This document shows, one piece after another, positions 59,713 to 64,000 of a stretch of 64,000 nt of DNA. Position 1 is the first letter of the stretch. Each line of letters starts with the position of its first letter. The notes beneath the pieces were generated by a model, which was given only the letters and a program-made list of their open reading frames with translations, had not been told where the DNA came from and made no database searches. The position numbers and the translations under genes were made by a program. The DNA lies in assembly GCA_014338405.1 (NCBI GenBank), contig JTDE01000175.1, positions 141,272 to 205,271 on the forward strand, given 5' to 3'. Origin of the DNA: Paragonimus skrjabini miyazakii (lineage: Eukaryota > Platyhelminthes > Trematoda > Plagiorchiida > Troglotrematidae).

Positions 59713-60120
59713 TTTCAAAATTGAACACTACCCACAATCGATCGCAGCCATTGCATTCAGATAAGCCTTTCGGCTAGCCTACGGGGTTATCGATTTGATA
59801 GAACAGAATGATTCTGTTCATTCTCCTTTCGAAATGATCGGGTAAGTTGAACATTATCCATACAAGGTTTTGGTTGAGCATTTGGATTTGATTATTCGGT
59901 CATGTCTGTTGTGAAGTTGACGACGTTGCAGTTATCACGCTAATCTCACAAACACGAGGGTCAGAGTTTGAACTCCAATCCGGACAAGGATACGCACTAC
60001 TGATGAGCTCTAATAAGAGCGAAACTCGAGTCTAGTGCTTCCTTTCGAAGTGGGCTAGCCGAAAGGCTTATCTGAATGCAAAGGCTGCGACCAAGTGTAG
60101 ATGGTGTTCAATTTTGAAAC
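59713..60120 (+). repeat. Hammerhead/tRNA-like SINE, copy J (variant subfamily, with an inverted tail in front)
   Basis: The plus-strand body starts at about 59780 (cggggttatcgatttg) and runs through aatgatcgggtaagttgaac, a tRNA-like head (A box decayed, cgttgcagttat; B box good, GTTTGAACTCC at about 59966), an intact hammerhead (59994-60038) and a tail to about 60120. In front of the body, 59713-59779 is an inverted copy of that tail: its complement matches 60053-60117 with few differences (ggctagccgaaaggcttatctgaatgcaa). The insertion therefore has inverted ends and could fold into one long hairpin with the head and ribozyme in the loop. Confidence 0.85.
59994..60038 (+). ncRNA. Hammerhead ribozyme (type I), SINE copy J
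   Basis: Stem I is GCACTA (59994-59999) with TAGTGC (60033-60038). Core CTGATGA is at 60000-60006. Stem II is GCTCT-AATA-AGAGC. GAAA is at 60021-60024. Minimal stem III is AC-TCGA-GT, and GTC has its cut expected after 60032. The 45-base sequence is identical to that of copy B. Confidence 0.9.
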
Positions 60121-63100
60121 AGAGCCAACTCAAAGCAGCCTGATGAGGTCTACACATATCGGCAGGAAAGAAACAACGGCAGTTATGGCCTTCTGCTTAC
60201 ACTGGCCCGAAGCATACATATGGCGCAGGCCTCACTGATTTCGCCAATATCTGACTTAATAATACATACCTGTTCTAGATGGATTGTGGTTTATCCAGTG
60301 AAAAATGCAAATTCACTGTTATTTTGGACCACTTGGTAAGGTCGTGCGGACGACCTTTGATGAATACAGCTCGTTTGTTCAAACAACACTCCCTATGCAC
60401 ATTTACACGTTATTTCTGAACTTTTCGTGAGTACACTAAGAATTGCTTGGAGGAAAGTGACGGGTTCAGTAAACTGTCCTATTCTGGCCGTCTTTCTCAA
60501 TAGTCCGATTATACAGCGAATGTCTGAATGTGGTTCAAAGTTATCACTTAGATGGCAACGAATAGACCAAAATCAATCTGTCGATGCATCAAAATGACTG
60601 CCATAGAATTCAGGGTAGCCAGACGCCAGCCAATCTTTTGTAGGTCAGAAACTTACTCAAATCTAGCGGCCGCCGTAGTCAATGGTTGCATACACAAGCA
60701 ACCCGAAACAGGGTTCGTCATCGCCTAGCAACCAAACCCATTGACATTACAACCTTTCAGGTTAGTGTTTTGATTAATCGGTTTTCCACACCCAGCACTC
60801 TTTATCAGGGCTGACTAATGAGAAGGCAATCAAAACGCGGATTCATCGTTGCTACTTTAGTACGTGACAAAGGAAAGTTACCGAGATTGACTGCGAAACT
60901 AACCTGTTCAGCATCGTTGTTGTGATTCGGCTTTCTTTTGTATTTAAATGCGGTAGTGAACAAATCTAGATTGAGTTCATCTCACAATACATACACTTTG
61001 TCACACAAACCACAGGCTGATGGGGTGCATGTGAAAATGTATACGTCTTTCGATAATTAATGTCGTCCGACAAGAACACTTCTGGATTAACAGCACGAGA
61101 GAACATTGTGCTGTACAACTAACATCACTTTGGGCGCAAAAATTTTACAAATGAGGACAAAACGATTACCAGATCCCATGGATTTTACGCAGAGATCCTA
61201 CTCTGTAGTATCCTCCTCGAATGCAATCAGAATTGCGTACTATGCCCAGGTGTGCTTACTGCCTTGTAGGACTTCCACTACTCCCCCCTTTCTACTGCTA
61301 GAATTTTCATAACATGCCTGAAGATTGGGAGCTTGCGTTCCATGTGTTCCTCTGAGTAGGCTATCACACAAATATAGTGGACAGGCTCAAACTTATACTG
61401 CCAGAAACTGTGCTTCGGTTACTTTTGGAATATGAGTGTTGTCCAAACAGGACCTAGTCAGATGATTGAGATAATCACTATATATGTTTGGTATTTAAGT
61501 GAAAAGTCGCTTCATCTCGGCAGCAGATATATCAGAACACCCTGACGGTAACAATGCATGTCAACATGGACCTCACACAGGTTAACATAAGTGGTTACGT
61601 TTACTGGGTTAGGGTGTCAGCTGGACATTAGTTAATGTACTATGTTAGCACAACAAATGTTTTGACGGTGGATGCATCTAACGCTTTAGCGGAATTGACT
61701 TGACTTGTTGGTGAACGATTTCGAAATTTAGTGTCCAGAATGTTGAACTGATTATTGAAACGTTTACAATTTGGTGGTAATTGCTGGCATCAAAACCATT
61801 TAAATTTAACTATGACTTTTACAGCCCGATGGACTTTCTGATTGGTCATTTAGGAAAAGTATAATGAACTCAAGTTTCGCTAGTTGGGTATGGATCTTGG
61901 ACAGTGTATGGTCTCATTCGGACCTTACATTTGTGAGTAAATCCTACTGCCTAATTAACTATCACCCCAATGATCATAATTAAATAGTCTCATCTCACTT
62001 TTTAACTACAGTTAGTAACCAATAGTTCTTAGTTTATTCGATCAACTTAAGCCGTTATGCAAAATGGTTAACCATTTGATCGCCACCGTTAAGTCAGTGA
62101 GACAAACACGCTGCATTAATGGGTTTTATTTAAATCCAATCCTGAGTTTGGATTGACAAAGAATCATACAGAACGTTTAGCCCGAATTTTGCCATAGTTA
62201 TGCTTCATGCACCGACTACTTCCACTTCCTAATGCACCTCTGGACAATAAAATGATCAGCAGCAGTCTGCGATAATCAGTTGAGACAAACATGTACTCGC
62301 TTTTTGTTCAATGCGGTTTATTTACGTACAAAGACCTTTCGGTAAAGATTTCTTGAGTGAAGTTTGTCAAATACCTATGAATTCTTTTGCTGGTTGATCT
62401 CCACAGTAGCCTACGCAACCTGTGCATCTTCCCCTGAAAGAACAATAAGTAAACACCCCATCCAACAGGAACCACCTTCAGGCTTAGTAGTGAGTTTGTT
62501 GTCATTGACTGACATTCAATCCGTCGATAGTTAACAGTAATCACTTCACCTGCTTCAGTTCCAGTTCCGTTGAGAAGTTTCGAAATGTCTTCTTTATCTC
62601 ATATCTTTAAGAGCGTAGAGATCCTAGCAAGCCCGTCTGCATTTTCGGCGTTCCGTCAACCATTTGTTCGAGATAATTTTAAAGACGATTCTTTTGGTTG
62701 AGTCCAGTTAATAAAATGAAACAGGATAAACTTCTGATATCGTGAGACTGAGCAAACGCTTTCACCAGACCATATTATGCTGTTGTAACAACAAGTTAAC
62801 CTTAGGGAATGACGTCAGAAAAGTCCCTGTCGACGAAAACTGCAATCAAGTGAGTCATTACTTGTGTGATCGAATAGGACTAGCCCACTTCCTTGGGTTA
62901 GTCAAGATGCACCCGATCCCTAGAACGAATCAACATGAGTTTTCATTGCGGCAATGCCACTGATTGTTGTATCTACAATCGGTCACTCTAAAATACGTCC
63001 TTATGAGAGAAGTTTGATTAGCAACCACCCTCCTCACATTAATCACACACCGAATATTTTGGTCTTCAACAACTGGAATGTGGGATGTGGGTCTGTGCTG

Positions 63101-63289
63101 TTCCCCCTCAGTTACTGGTGGTCCAGAGTAAAATTGAGTGAACAATACACAAGGTGCGAATAACCGTCGATATCAGATGATAACAACCACAGCAACATAC
63201 TTCTACTGTAAGTGAGTATATATTATACAAATACATGCTTTCAAAATTACAGGCAGAGAAAAAGCAGTAGTAGCAGTGCATACCCTTGC
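60121..63289. other. No recognisable gene (3.2 kb)
   Basis: Two neighbouring plus frames (62742-62963 and 62954-63163) and one minus frame (62308-62544) are open but show no motif that I know. Confidence 0.4.
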
Positions 63290-63510
63290 ATAATGTGAGG
63301 TCAACGGTGCAGTGGTTAACACGATTGCCTCATGAAAAGCGTGGTCGAAGTTCTATTCCCGTCAGTCGCGCGGACATGCACTACTGGCGAGCCCTAATGA
63401 GAATGGAACTCGAGTTTGGTGATTCTTTTCGGAAGGGACCGACTGGAAAGTCTATTGGAAAGCGACAGCTGCGATCAGTTGTGGATTATGTTTAACTTGA
63501 AATTGTTCAT
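63290..63510 (+). repeat. Hammerhead/tRNA-like SINE, copy K (good Pol III boxes, ribozyme dead)
   Basis: The copy starts at the tRNA-like head (tgaggtcaacggtgcagtggttaacacg), with A box at about 63305-63317 and B-box-like AGTTCTATTCCC at 63349-63360. The ribozyme region keeps length and stem I remnants but reads CTGGCGA instead of CTGAYGA, GGAA instead of GAAA, and GTT instead of GTC, so three essential parts are damaged. The tail (gaccgactggaaagtctattggaaagcgacagctgcgatcagttgtgg) is well kept. Confidence 0.85.
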
Positions 63511-63554
63511 GTTTAACGAGGGAAGGAATTGCTGCAAATGTGAGCCTGTTTGAC

Positions 63555-63660
63555 GAGTCCGTTTTTCTTGTAAATGTACAGCTTGCCGTGAGCACCAGTG
63601 GCGATGCAAAGAAATCTGCTCTAACCTAAACGGTGCGCAGTCAATCTTCCTTTTGCTTCA
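63555..63660 (-). repeat. Relative of the 30158-30380 palindrome arm
   Basis: The minus strand contains agcagatttctttgcatcgccactggtgctcac, matching the palindrome arm (cagatttcgctgcatctctactggtgttta) over about 60 to 80 bases with differences. Only a single arm is seen. It follows SINE copy K by about 50 bases, and the palindrome lies about 55 bases before SINE copy H. The order is reversed and the link may be chance. Confidence 0.5.
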
Positions 63661-64000
63661 TTCCTACACACTGGTAAACATATTTGTTTCAGACTTTAGG
63701 ATAAAGTCCTTTATCACCATTTTCAGTTGTCATCCACAGAGTTTGACCAACGAAGATCCATAATAAAATCTTAGATAGCTCGCGTTAACAAATTCTGAAC
63801 TTGTATAGCATTGTAGCGTTTTATACACTATTTTCCACTTCATAATTTGTATTGTTGTTCATGCCTGTTCATCTTCTTCAACCTCACATGTACACATGAT
63901 GTGAGCGAGGTTAATCGAACGTACACACGATGTGAACGAGGCTCATCGATCTTCTGGAACGTTTTGCACATTATTTTCTATTTCAAAATTCTGATTATTA
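63661..64000. other. No recognisable gene
   Basis: A direct duplication of about 25 bases (acacgatgtgaacgaggctcatcga at 63925 against acatgatgtgagcgaggttaatcga at 63894) is the only structure I see. Confidence 0.5.

Noticed and set aside
1..64000. Search by eye for CRISPR arrays, bacterial operons, rRNA, and telomeric repeats.
   Set aside because: None seen; the sequence is eukaryotic and shows no regularly spaced repeat array.

Overview
This window looks like non-coding, repeat-bearing DNA from a flatworm nuclear genome, most probably a digenean trematode (fluke). That assignment rests on the repeat types and is an inference. They are an RTE-like non-LTR reverse transcriptase of a kind common in flukes, Penelope-like elements (PLEs) with RT and GIY-YIG domains, a solo LTR that begins with a TGTTAG.GCGCCCC-like start, and a SINE-like repeat. 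The SINE-like repeat joins a tRNA-like Pol III head to a hammerhead ribozyme, which is the architecture known from the schistosome Sm-alpha repeats. Base composition is A+T-rich. I found no host protein-coding gene, rRNA gene or functional tRNA gene in 64 kb, so the window is probably intergenic or lies inside long introns.

Layout. At 110-1700 (minus) there is a frameshifted non-LTR retrotransposon fragment. Broken PLE fragments lie at 6960-7640 (-), 27580-28570 (-), 28675-28914 (+), 51390-51720 (+), 55450-55805 (-) and 56335-57345 (+). A 420-bp solo LTR with a 5-bp target duplication lies at 25837-26256. About fourteen copies or relics of the hammerhead-bearing SINE are scattered on both strands: 2.7, 4.6-5.3, 12.7, 17.2-18.3, 19.1, 30.4, 33.1, 42.2, 58.6, 59.7 and 63.3 kb. 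A second tRNA-like repeat abuts the 3' end of one PLE at 57.4 kb. There is a 97-bp-arm imperfect palindrome at 30158-30380 and a perfect 167-bp-arm palindrome at 52002-52349 that ends exactly at a 100-N gap.

The most interesting content is RNA. Five SINE copies keep a hammerhead core that can be folded by hand: CUGAYGA, a 5-bp stem II, GAAA, a minimal 2-bp stem III and a GUC cleavage site, closed by a 5-6-bp stem I. A separate hammerhead-type motif lies 119 bp after the stop codon of the plus-strand PLE fragment at 28.9 kb. Two unrelated kinds of retroelement, Pol III SINE-like and PLE, therefore both carry hammerhead motifs here. Several SINE copies have a 3'-tail segment before as well as after the ribozyme, either direct (longer than one unit) or inverted. 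This suggests insertion from multimeric or circular RNA, or template switching.

Most short open frames in the window appear to be chance. Stretches that hold nothing I can recognise are listed as such.
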